This document shows, one piece after another, positions 1 through 5,461 of a stretch of DNA of 5,461 nucleotides. The notes under the pieces are model-generated. The model worked only from the letters and a program-made list of their open reading frames with translations. It was not told where the DNA came from and ran no database searches. The stretch comes from a bacterium HR32 (lineage in GTDB: Bacteria; Sysuimicrobiota; Sysuimicrobiia; Sysuimicrobiales; Sysuimicrobiaceae): the NCBI GenBank assembly GCA_002898935.1, contig BEII01000149.1, forward strand, positions 1 through 5,461, given 5' to 3'. Within the stretch, counting starts at the first letter, position 1. Every line of letters begins with the position of its first letter. The position numbers and the translations under genes were made by a program.

Positions 1-879
1 GTCCTTGTTCACCGCGTGCTGCATGGCCCGGCGGACCCGGAGGTCGTCGAAGGGAGCACGGGCGTTGTTCATCCCCACGGTGATCTCCGTGGTGGTGGTC
101 CCGACCACCACCTTGAAGTTCGGGTCCCGCTGGAGGGCGAGCGCGTTCTCCGGCACCACCCCGTAGCCCAAGACGTCCACGTCACCCGCCCGCAGGGCCG
201 CCAGCTGCGCGTTCTGGTCGGGGAGGATCCGGAAGGTGACCTGGTCCAGGTACGGGAGCCCCCGGACGGAGTAGGCGGGGTAGCGCTCGAGCCGGATCGC
301 CACCCCGCGCTCCCACCCCGCGAACCGGAAGGGGCCGGTGCCCACGGGCTGCGTGCGCTGTTCCTCCACGCGTCCGCGGGGACCGATCACCGAGTCGGGC
401 CGCGCCAGGTTGAACAGGAACTCGGAGTCGGGCTGCCGGAGCCGGAAGACCACGGTGTAGGGGTTGGGTGCCTCCACCCGCACGATGTCCCGGTAGTACT
501 CCGGGTGGGTGTGGCCGGACCGCGGGTCCCGGGCCCGCTGGAACTTGAACAGGACGTCCTCCGCGGTGAAGCGGGCGCCGTTGTGGAAGGTCACGTTCCG
601 CCGCAGGTGGAAGGTGTACGTGAGCCCTCCGGGAGAAACGGTCCAGCGTTCCGCGAGGGCAGGGACGATCTCGCCCTTCGCGTTGAACTTCACCAGCCCC
701 TGCAGGACGTTGTCGTACAGCACCCGGGCGATCTCCTGGGACGTAGACGCGGTGGGGTCCAGCACCGGCGGCTCCGCGTTGATGGCCACCGTCAGGCGAC
801 CGCCCGGGCGGGGCGCCTGGGCTCCCGCCAGGCCTGCTGCGAGCAACACTGCCATGAGCACCAACCCTAGGATGCGCAC
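1..879 (-). CDS. ABC transporter solute-binding protein, family 5 (peptide/oligopeptide type), C-terminus cut off by window edge
   Basis: This is the extracytoplasmic receptor of an ABC importer for peptides or similar solutes (SBP_bac_5 family: OppA/DppA/NikA-like). It reads from a GTG at 879 to the window edge, giving 293 codons of a family that is usually about 500-550 residues. Residues 1-20 form a Sec signal peptide (hydrophobic LVLMAVLLAAGLAGA, likely cut after Ala20 in AGA-Q). There is no lipobox cysteine, so it looks like a soluble periplasmic protein. Family landmarks follow in order: PVLDPT near 38-43, LYDNVLQGLV near 54-63, the TYTFHLRRNVTFHNG...FTAEDV signature at 87-109, PVGTGPFRF in the middle, and VRRAMQHAVNKD at the cut end. 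The ORF stays open throughout. A second GTG at 882 is an equally possible start. Transporter permease and ATPase genes would be expected beyond the left edge. It is divergent from the M20 gene. The ligand cannot be told from sequence. Confidence 0.93.
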   Translation of the reverse strand, partial: MRILGLVLMAVLLAAGLAGAQAPRPGGRLTVAINAEPPVLDPTASTSQEIARVLYDNVLQGLVKFNAKGEIVPALAERWTVSPGGLTYTFHLRRNVTFHNGARFTAEDVLFKFQRARDPRSGHTHPEYYRDIVRVEAPNPYTVVFRLRQPDSEFLFNLARPDSVIGPRGRVEEQRTQPVGTGPFRFAGWERGVAIRLERYPAYSVRGLPYLDQVTFRILPDQNAQLAALRAGDVDVLGYGVVPENALALQRDPNFKVVVGTTTTEITVGMNNARAPFDDLRVRRAMQHAVNKD

Positions 880-887
880 CACTCCTG

Positions 888-893
888 CCTCCT
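888..893 (-). promoter_or_regulatory. Shine-Dalgarno site of the solute-binding protein gene
   Basis: The minus strand reads AGGAGG here, a full match to the anti-SD core. It lies 8 nt before the GTG at 879 and 5 nt before the GTG at 882. The 8-nt spacing favours 879, but the tandem GTGGTG means both may be used. The signal peptide is essentially the same either way. Confidence 0.8.
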
Positions 894-930
894 CTCCGTC
901 TCCCCGCGGGTCCTGGCCACGACGGCTTCT

Positions 931-936
931 ATTGTA
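931..936 (-). promoter_or_regulatory. Possible -10 element for the solute-binding protein gene
   Basis: On the minus strand this reads TACAAT, one mismatch from the TATAAT consensus, in one of the few AT-richer spots of the 156-bp divergent intergenic region. It would put the transcript start roughly 45 nt before the GTG. No good -35 hexamer lies 16-19 nt upstream (that stretch is C-rich on the minus strand), so this is a weak call. No clear promoter could be seen for the plus-strand M20 gene in the same region. Confidence 0.3.
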
Positions 937-969
937 TGGGATTCGCCTTGCGGGGGAGGAAGGACGCCG

Positions 970-979
970 CCACATGTGG
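970..979. repeat. Perfect 10-bp palindrome in the divergent intergenic region
   Basis: CCACATGTGG is its own reverse complement. It lies between the divergent solute-binding protein and M20 genes, about 56 bp before the M20 start. A second, interrupted inverted repeat (CGTG-TC-CACG) lies at 988-997. The position suits a binding site for a dimeric regulator acting on one or both genes. A 10-bp palindrome can arise by chance in a region this size, so the operator role is only a suggestion. Confidence 0.3.
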
Positions 980-1035
980 AAGCGTGACGTGTCCACGGCT
1001 CGGGAGCAGTCCCTCGTGGGCCTTTCCGGTGTGAG

Positions 1036-2265
1036 ATGGAGCGGCCGTCGTCCCTGGAAGAGTGCGCCCAGCGGGCCGCGGCGTCGGTGGACGCCGAGGA
1101 CGTGGTCGCCTTGGCCCGACGGCTCGTGCGCATCCCCAGCGTGGTCCGCCCAGGCGGGGGCGAGGCCGCGGTGGCGGGGTTTTTGGCGGAGGAACTGGAG
1201 CGCCGCGGGTTCGCCGTGTCCTGGCAGGAGGTGTCTAGCGGCCGCCCCAACGTCATCGCCGACTGGGACGCAGGGGAGGAAGGGTTCGGCCTGATCCTGG
1301 AGGGCCACACGGACGTGGTCACCGAGGGCGACCCGGCGGCGTGGTCCTGCGATCCCTTCGGGGGCGAGGTGCGGTCCGGACGTCTGTACGGCCGCGGGGC
1401 CTGTGACATGAAGGGCGGCCTCGCGGCGGCGGTGGCGGCGGTGGACGCGGTCCGGCGGACCGCGCGCGGCCTTCGGGGCCGCGTGCGCCTGGCGGCCCTG
1501 GTGGACGAGGAAGGGATGATGGCGGGCGTCAAGGCGTTCTTGCGCGCGGGGTACGCCCAGGGCTTCCACGGGGCCATCGTGTGCGAGCCCGAGGAGAACG
1601 AGGTCTGCCTGGTTCAAAAGGGGGCGTTGCGGGTGCTGGCGACCTTCCGGGGCCGGCAGGCGCACGGCGCCATGCCGTACGCAGGTGCCAACCCCATTCC
1701 GGCCGCGGCCCGGTTCGTCCTCTCTCTGCGGGACCTGCAGGAGACCGAGCAGCGTCGGTGCGGGCCACACCCGCAACTCGGCCTCCCGTGGGTCACGCCT
1801 ACGACCGTGCGGGCGCCCGCCCACGGGGACGCACAGTTCAACGTGATGGCAGGGGAAGCGCAGATCACGGTGGACCTGCGGACCGTCCCAGGACAGGACC
1901 ACGGGGCCCTGCGGGAAGCGCTGCAGCGCGCCGCGTCCTGCGCCGCGCAGGGCGAGGACGGCGTGGAGGCCACCACCGAGCTGGTGGAAGACCGCCCGTG
2001 GACGCAGACGCCTCCCGACGCGGCGGTGGTCCGGGCGGTGGAGCGGGCCGTAGAGCTCGTCACCGGCCGGCCGCCGCGTTACGGAGGGGTCCCGGGCGCA
2101 ACGGACGGCACCTTCCTGTGCGCGTGGGCCGGCCTTCCCGTGGTGGTCATCGGCCCGGGCAAGCGGGAGGTCCCCCACCAGGTGGACGAGTACGTGGAGG
2201 TGGCGGAGCTCGTGGAGGCCGCGCGCATCTACGCGGCCGCGGTAGTGTACGCCTTGGGAAGCTGA
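1036..2265 (+). CDS. M20 family metallopeptidase/amidohydrolase (ArgE/DapE/ACY1/CPG2 type)
   Basis: This 409-residue cytoplasmic di-zinc hydrolase should cleave an amide bond in a small peptide or N-acyl amino acid. The M20 active site looks complete: His91 and Asp93 in GHTDVV, bridging Asp124 in GACDMKGG, the catalytic and ligand pair Glu158-Glu159 in VDEEG, Glu184 in CEPEE, and the last ligand His381 in VPHQVDEYV. The lid/dimerisation domain spans about 195-310 and carries His210 in GRQAHGAMPYAGANPI, the residue that usually reaches into the partner subunit's active site. There is no signal peptide. Length is normal. The ATG at 1036 is the only usable start, because a TGA lies in frame at 985-987 and no ATG, GTG or TTG codon lies between. 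No good Shine-Dalgarno precedes it (only GGTGTGAG directly abutting), so initiation may be weak or leaderless. The SDR follows after 16 bp, which suggests an operon. ArgE, DapE and carboxypeptidase G2 cannot be told apart here, so no symbol is given. Confidence 0.93.
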   Translation: MERPSSLEECAQRAAASVDAEDVVALARRLVRIPSVVRPGGGEAAVAGFLAEELERRGFAVSWQEVSSGRPNVIADWDAGEEGFGLILEGHTDVVTEGDPAAWSCDPFGGEVRSGRLYGRGACDMKGGLAAAVAAVDAVRRTARGLRGRVRLAALVDEEGMMAGVKAFLRAGYAQGFHGAIVCEPEENEVCLVQKGALRVLATFRGRQAHGAMPYAGANPIPAAARFVLSLRDLQETEQRRCGPHPQLGLPWVTPTTVRAPAHGDAQFNVMAGEAQITVDLRTVPGQDHGALREALQRAASCAAQGEDGVEATTELVEDRPWTQTPPDAAVVRAVERAVELVTGRPPRYGGVPGATDGTFLCAWAGLPVVVIGPGKREVPHQVDEYVEVAELVEAARIYAAAVVYALGS

Positions 2266-2268
2266 CTC

Positions 2269-2275
2269 GGGAGGG
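2269..2275 (+). promoter_or_regulatory. Shine-Dalgarno site that sets the SDR start at TTG 2282
   Basis: GGGAGGG lies 6 nt before the TTG at 2282, between the M20 stop and the SDR. The first in-frame ATG (2297) has no comparable site at a usable distance, so the TTG is the better start. Confidence 0.7.
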
Positions 2276-2281
2276 TACGGG

Positions 2282-3073
2282 TTGGACTACGCTCGGATGT
2301 TCCGGCTGGACGGCCGCACGGCGCTGGTGGTGGGCGCCGGGTCGGGGATCGGCGCGGCGGCGGCGCAGGCGCTGGCGGCCTGTGGCGCGGCGGTGGTGTG
2401 CGCGGACGTGCGGGAGGAAGGAGCGAAGGCCACGGCGCAGAGCATCCTCCGGGCTGGGGGACGGGCGGAGGCGGCGGCCGCGGACGTGACGCAGGCGGCC
2501 TCCACGGACTCCCTCGTGCACGGGGTGCGGACGCGGTGGGGCTCTCTGGACGTGGCCGTGGTCACGCCCGGGGTCAACGTGCGCAAGCCGCTGGTTGCCT
2601 ACGCGGACGAGGACTTCGACCGTGTGGTGGCGGTGAACCTGCGGGGCACCTTCCACGTGCTGCGGGCTGTAGGCCGTGTCATGGCGGAGCAGGGCCACGG
2701 CAGCATCGTGGTGCTGGCGTCCATCCGGGCCCAGGTGGTGGAGCCGGGGCAGGGCGTGTACGCGGCCACCAAGGCCGGCGTCGTCCAGATGGCCCGGGCC
2801 ATGGCCGCGGAGCTCGGGCCCCGGGGGGTCCGGGTGAACGCGGTGGCGCCCGGGGTGGTGGAGACGCCGCTCACCGAGCCCATCCAACGGGACCCTGCGT
2901 GGTACCGCGCGTACGCGGAGCGGTCGGCCCTGGGGAGGTGGGCGAAGCCCGAGGAGATCGCGGGCGCCATCGTGTACCTGGCCTCGGACGCGGCCAGCTA
3001 CGTCACCGGCTCCGTGCTGGTGGTGGACGGGGGCTGGACCGCGGTGGACGGCCGCTTTACCCCGCCCGTGTGA
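2282..3073 (+). CDS. SDR family NAD(P)-dependent oxidoreductase
   Basis: This is a classical short-chain dehydrogenase/reductase of 263 residues, the usual length, expected to oxidise or reduce a hydroxyl/keto group in the cytoplasm. The Rossmann motif is VGAGSGIG at 17-24, with Val17 where the family has Thr. Asp42 at the end of strand beta-2 points to NAD(H) over NADP(H). Asp68-Val69 is the usual adenine-contacting pair. The NNAG stretch is replaced by VTPG at 94-97. The catalytic tetrad is intact: Asn119 in AVNLRGTF, Ser147, Tyr160 and Lys164 in YAATK. PGVVETPL (190-197) and the C-terminal VTGSVLVVDGGW (241-252) are typical. The segment GVNVRKPLxxxxDEDFDRVVAVNL resembles gluconate 5-dehydrogenase-like SDRs, but the substrate remains open. 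It starts at TTG with a good ribosome site 16 bp after the M20 gene, so the two are probably co-transcribed. Its last 76 bp overlap the oppositely oriented HD-GYP gene. Confidence 0.94.
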   Translation: MDYARMFRLDGRTALVVGAGSGIGAAAAQALAACGAAVVCADVREEGAKATAQSILRAGGRAEAAAADVTQAASTDSLVHGVRTRWGSLDVAVVTPGVNVRKPLVAYADEDFDRVVAVNLRGTFHVLRAVGRVMAEQGHGSIVVLASIRAQVVEPGQGVYAATKAGVVQMARAMAAELGPRGVRVNAVAPGVVETPLTEPIQRDPAWYRAYAERSALGRWAKPEEIAGAIVYLASDAASYVTGSVLVVDGGWTAVDGRFTPPV

Positions 3074-4578
3074 CCGCCCGCGCGTGGCTGGGTCGCAGGT
3101 TCCGACTGCAAACTCAGCCACACCTCCACCACCTCGGGGTCAAACTGCGTGCCGGCGCGTTCCCGCACGTATGCGCGGGCTTGCGCGGGCGTCCAAGCCC
3201 GTCGGTAGGCGCGGTCGGAGGTCAGGGCGTCGTACACGTCCACCACCGCCACGATGCGGGCCAGCAGGGGGATCTGTTGGCCCTTGAGGCCGTCGGGGTA
3301 CCCCGTCCCGTCCCACCGTTCGTGGTGGTGCCGCACGATCACGAGCTCTTCCGGCAGGAAACCCAACCGCGCGCCCAGCTCGTAACCGGCCACGGGGTGC
3401 CGTTGCACCACGCGACGCTCCTCCGGGGTGAGGGGGCCGGGCTTGTTGAGGACCGCGTCTGGGACTTCCAGCTTGCCCACGTCGTGCACGAGGGTCCCGC
3501 GCACCAAGACCTCCAGAGCCCGCGGCGGGAGGCCCATGGCCTGGCCTAGCTGCAGGGCTGCGAGCGTCACCCGCCGGCTGTGGCCAGCGGTGTACGGGTC
3601 GCGCAGCTCCGTGGCGGCCACGAGCGCCCGGGTGCTCTCGGTGGCGGCCGCGCGGACCAACGCCTCGGGTTCGCTGGGGAGCGGCCGGAGCCAGCCGGCC
3701 CTCACCGTGGGCTGTGCGTACTCCCGGGCCACCGCGGCCACGACCACGAGCACCGCCGCGGCCTGCAGCACGTGGTGCAGCCACCAGCTCAGGCGCCACA
3801 CGGTGCCCTCCAACGTCATCCACTGGACCGCCGCGAGCCAGATGGCCGCGTACGCCGTGGCCCCTTGAGGCAGCGAGTGGGACGCCTTGTAGGCCCGCCA
3901 GTAGCCCCACGCGGAGGCCGCGAAGGCCAGGGCCGTGGGAACGCCGACGGTCCGCGACCACCAGGGCGAAGACGGGAGGGCCTGGATCCAGTGCGGGTTC
4001 CAGAGCGTGGTGGCCACGCCGCCGAAGAGCGCCGCCGTCCAGCCCCACCCTAACGATCCCATCCGGGGGGCGAGCCGCAGGCCGAACCCCGAAGAGGTGG
4101 GGACCAGCGAGAGCACAAGCCACGCCGCCGCGAGGGTGAGTCCGACCTGTTCGGACACGCCGGGGAGGGGGTTGGCGCTCCCGTGCGATGCGTGCGAGGA
4201 GTAGTACCCGTAGTAGACGGCCTTCTGCGACGGGTTGGGGACGGGGCTTGCAGCCATGAGGAACCCCGGAGTGCTGAGCGCGTGCAGGGTCACCAGCGCC
4301 GCCAGGCTCATGAAACCCATGGCCAGGCAGAACACCTGCGCGTTGCGGTGCCGCAGCGCCGCGGTGGCGACCGCCACCGCCAGGAAGGTGGCCGCGAGCG
4401 CCACCGCGCTCACCACGAAGAAATGACCCCGGGGCGATTGGAGCACCGGATCGAGGTGGGGAGCCGCTCGCACCAGGAACTCGAAGACGGCGAGCGGAAG
4501 TGCAGCCGCGAGGAGGAGGCGGCGCGCGGACGTACCCCTGTTCGGTTCCAGGGCGGCCATCAGGTCTGCGCGCAGCAA
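2998..4578 (-). CDS. Multi-pass membrane protein with C-terminal HD-GYP domain (probable cyclic-di-GMP phosphodiesterase)
   Basis: This 526-residue inner-membrane signalling protein should hydrolyse cyclic di-GMP in the cytoplasm. Hydrophobic stretches near residues 20-38, 54-75, 81-102, 143-160, 177-192, 209-226, 241-256 and 268-284 suggest seven or eight membrane passes, forming a sensor domain I cannot name. It contains a LHALSTPG motif (His99) and a His/Tyr-rich loop at 110-142. The HD-GYP domain (about 315-490) keeps its key residues: His333 in AGHSRRV, His365-Asp366 and Lys369 in HDVGK, His394, His418-His419 and Glu420, Gly426-Tyr427-Pro428 in WDGTGYPDGLKG, and Asp447 in VVDVYDALTSDRAYR, so it should be active. 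The tail beyond about 490 is Thr/Ser/Pro-rich. The start used is TTG 4578, preceded by AAGGGG. An ATG at 4560 (residue 7) is the alternative. It lies 79 bp downstream of the histidine kinase on the same strand, and its 3' end overlaps the SDR. Confidence 0.92.
   Translation of the reverse strand: MLRADLMAALEPNRGTSARRLLLAAALPLAVFEFLVRAAPHLDPVLQSPRGHFFVVSAVALAATFLAVAVATAALRHRNAQVFCLAMGFMSLAALVTLHALSTPGFLMAASPVPNPSQKAVYYGYYSSHASHGSANPLPGVSEQVGLTLAAAWLVLSLVPTSSGFGLRLAPRMGSLGWGWTAALFGGVATTLWNPHWIQALPSSPWWSRTVGVPTALAFAASAWGYWRAYKASHSLPQGATAYAAIWLAAVQWMTLEGTVWRLSWWLHHVLQAAAVLVVVAAVAREYAQPTVRAGWLRPLPSEPEALVRAAATESTRALVAATELRDPYTAGHSRRVTLAALQLGQAMGLPPRALEVLVRGTLVHDVGKLEVPDAVLNKPGPLTPEERRVVQRHPVAGYELGARLGFLPEELVIVRHHHERWDGTGYPDGLKGQQIPLLARIVAVVDVYDALTSDRAYRRAWTPAQARAYVRERAGTQFDPEVVEVWLSLQSEPATQPRAGGHTGGVKRPSTAVQPPSTTSTEPVT
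3084..3121 (+). terminator. Imperfect hairpin just past the SDR stop; possible 3' end signal
   Basis: GTGGCTGGGT (3084-3093) pairs with ACTCAGCCAC (3112-3121) over 10 bp with one G-U pair. After a small internal loop, GCAG (3095-3098) pairs with CTGC (3106-3109) around a 7-nt loop. It begins 11 nt after the SDR stop, where a terminator would sit. No T-run follows, so it is not a standard intrinsic terminator; it could instead stabilise or process the 3' end. It lies inside the HD-GYP coding sequence (about residues 486-498 on the other strand), so the pairing could also be a by-product of codons. Confidence 0.4.
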
Positions 4579-4591
4579 TTTCGGTGCCGCA

Positions 4592-4597
4592 CCCCTT
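4592..4597 (-). promoter_or_regulatory. Likely Shine-Dalgarno site of the HD-GYP gene
   Basis: The minus strand reads AAGGGG, 13 nt before the TTG at 4578, slightly further than ideal. The downstream ATG at 4560 has no such site close by. This supports TTG as the start, but not strongly. Confidence 0.45.
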
Positions 4598-4618
4598 AGC
4601 CCGGGCGAGCCGCGAGCA

Positions 4619-4632
4619 AGGCCCCGGGGCCT
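4619..4632. repeat. Perfect 14-bp palindrome between the kinase and HD-GYP genes
   Basis: AGGCCCCGGGGCCT is fully self-complementary and lies in the 79-bp gap between the two minus-strand signalling genes. As RNA it could fold as five base pairs around a CCGG loop, but no T-run follows on the minus strand, so it is not a clear terminator. It could be a weak intercistronic hairpin or a regulator site. High GC content makes such palindromes easier to obtain by chance. Confidence 0.35.
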
Positions 4633-4657
4633 CGATGAACCGGGCGACAGCGAGCGT

Positions 4658-5461
4658 TTACGCCGTCCGGGGGTCCTGGGATCCTGTAGACGGTTCGGAG
4701 GGGGCGGGGACTGGCTCGCGGGCCGAGGGCAGCCAGAAGGCGAACACGCTGCCGTGTCCCGGGGTGCTGGTGGCCGAGATCCGGCCGCCCTGCATCTCCA
4801 CTAGGTGCTTGGCGATCGCGAGCCCGAGCCCGGAGCCTCCGCTGGAGCGGGTGCGGGACCGGTCCGCGCGGTAGAACCGCTCGAACACGTGGGGTAGGTC
4901 GTCCGGAGGGATCCCCCGCCCGGTGTCCTCTACGACGACAACGGCCTCCTGCGCTTCCTGGCGGACCGAAACGCGGATGCGTCCGCCCTCGGGCGTGAAC
5001 TTCAGCGCGTTGTCCAAAAGGTTCGTCAGCACCTGTTCCACCCGGTCCGGGTCGGCCGTGGCCACGACCCCCGGTTCGGCCTGCCACTCCAGGCGGACGC
5101 CCGCGGCCTCCGCCCGTGGCTGGTGGCGGGCCGCCACTTGTGCGCACAGCTCACCCAGGTCCACAGGCTGCATCCGGAACGTGACGCCCTTGCTCTCCAG
5201 ACGGGACAGCTCCAGGAGGTCGTCCACCAGCTTGGTAAGCCGGTTGGTCTCCGCCTCGATGATCTCGAGGAAGCGGCGGCTGTTGTCCTCGTCCCGCAGG
5301 GCGCCGGCGAGCAAGGTCTCGACGAACCCCTTGATGGAGGTGAGCGGCGTGCGTAGCTCGTGGGACACGTTGGCCACCAGCTCCCGCCGAAGCCGCTCGG
5401 AGCGGCGCAGGTCCGTGACGTCCCGCACCACCGCCACCGCGCCCGCCGGGTTCCCGTCTCC
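4658..5461 (-). CDS. Sensor histidine kinase, PhoR/WalK-like, N-terminus cut off by window edge
   Basis: This is the C-terminal 267 residues of a two-component sensor kinase; the frame stays open to the right edge. The first visible residues (GDGNPAGAVAVVRDVTDLRRSE) look like the end of a PAS domain leading into the HisKA helix. The H-box is VANVSHELRTPLTSIKGF, with the phospho-accepting His encoded at 5360-5362. The ATPase domain has all its boxes: N-box (NLLDNALKFTPEGG), G1 (VEDTGRGIP), F-box (VFERFYRADRSRTR) and G2 (GGSGLGLAIAKHLVE). It should therefore be able to autophosphorylate. A short Pro/Ser-rich tail follows to the TAA at 4658-4660. A GTG at 5437 falls inside the PAS end and is not the true start. 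Any extracytoplasmic sensor, membrane helices and the partner response regulator would lie beyond the right edge. The HD-GYP gene follows 79 bp downstream. The PhoR-like assignment rests on overall resemblance; the signal is unknown. Confidence 0.95.
   Translation of the reverse strand, partial: GDGNPAGAVAVVRDVTDLRRSERLRRELVANVSHELRTPLTSIKGFVETLLAGALRDEDNSRRFLEIIEAETNRLTKLVDDLLELSRLESKGVTFRMQPVDLGELCAQVAARHQPRAEAAGVRLEWQAEPGVVATADPDRVEQVLTNLLDNALKFTPEGGRIRVSVRQEAQEAVVVVEDTGRGIPPDDLPHVFERFYRADRSRTRSSGGSGLGLAIAKHLVEMQGGRISATSTPGHGSVFAFWLPSAREPVPAPSEPSTGSQDPRTA

Noticed and set aside
16..870. Long plus-strand open frame opposite the solute-binding protein gene
   Set aside because: Its translation has no recognisable domain and is rich in Arg, Gly, Val and His, typical of antisense frames in GC-rich DNA. 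The minus strand encodes a clear SBP_bac_5 protein with signal peptide and ribosome site.
867..1577. 236-codon minus-strand open frame across the intergenic region and M20 start
   Set aside because: Antisense to a well-supported M20 gene; Ala/Ser/Arg/Pro-rich with no motifs, and it would overlap the solute-binding protein's control region.
2147..3121. 324-codon minus-strand open frame over the M20 end and SDR
   Set aside because: Antisense shadow of the SDR; low-complexity Pro/Arg/His composition and no family motifs.
2398..3549. 383-codon plus-strand open frame spanning the SDR and part of the HD-GYP gene
   Set aside because: It is an out-of-frame reading of two real genes, Gly/Arg-rich, with no motifs and no continuity of product.
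3140..4123. 327-codon minus-strand open frame within the HD-GYP gene
   Set aside because: Same strand but another frame; it lacks the HD-GYP motifs and is Arg/Gly/Pro-rich, while the 2998-4578 frame carries all of them.
4619..4632. Intrinsic terminator after the histidine kinase
   Set aside because: The palindrome is perfect but has no proper loop and no following T-run on the minus strand, so it is recorded only as a repeat.
4596..5147. 183-codon minus-strand open frame over the kinase end
   Set aside because: Out-of-frame shadow of the ATPase domain, rich in Gly, Arg and Pro, with no domain of its own.
1..5461. tRNA, rRNA, CRISPR array, insertion sequence or prophage
   Set aside because: No spaced direct repeats, no transposase or phage motifs in any frame, and no stretch resembling structural RNA genes were found; coding density is almost complete.

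Overview
This is a very GC-rich window from an unidentified bacterium. Every supported gene is protein-coding and chromosomal in character. I saw no tRNA, rRNA, CRISPR array, transposase or phage gene. The GC content, the GTG and TTG starts, and the mix of a peptide-type ABC transporter, M20 hydrolase, SDR, HD-GYP protein and PhoR-like kinase fit a free-living, GC-rich lineage (for example Armatimonadota/Sysuimicrobiota, Chloroflexota or a GC-rich Firmicutes relative). The sequence alone does not settle which.

Left half (1-3073): a truncated minus-strand gene for a family 5 (oligopeptide/dipeptide/nickel type) ABC-transporter solute-binding protein runs off the left edge. It is divergent, across a 156-bp gap, from a plus-strand pair: an M20 zinc peptidase/amidohydrolase followed 16 bp later by a classical short-chain dehydrogenase/reductase (SDR). 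A reasonable inference is an uptake-and-catabolism module, in which a periplasmic binding protein captures a peptide-like or N-acylated compound, the M20 enzyme hydrolyses it and the SDR oxidises or reduces a product. The true substrate cannot be read from the sequence.

Right half (2998-5461): two minus-strand signalling genes. A PAS-HisKA-HATPase_c sensor histidine kinase, missing its N-terminus at the right edge, is followed after 79 bp by a multi-pass membrane protein with a complete cyclic-di-GMP phosphodiesterase (HD-GYP) domain. They may be co-transcribed and link a two-component system to c-di-GMP turnover.

The two halves converge, and the coding regions of the SDR and the HD-GYP protein overlap tail to tail by 76 bp. 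A long imperfect hairpin lies just past the SDR stop, inside the HD-GYP gene. I did not find a convincing new multi-gene system. The points most worth a second look are the paired loss of the Thr and Asn-Asn positions in the SDR cofactor motifs, the unassigned His/Tyr-rich membrane sensor domain on the HD-GYP protein, and the overlapping convergent 3' ends.
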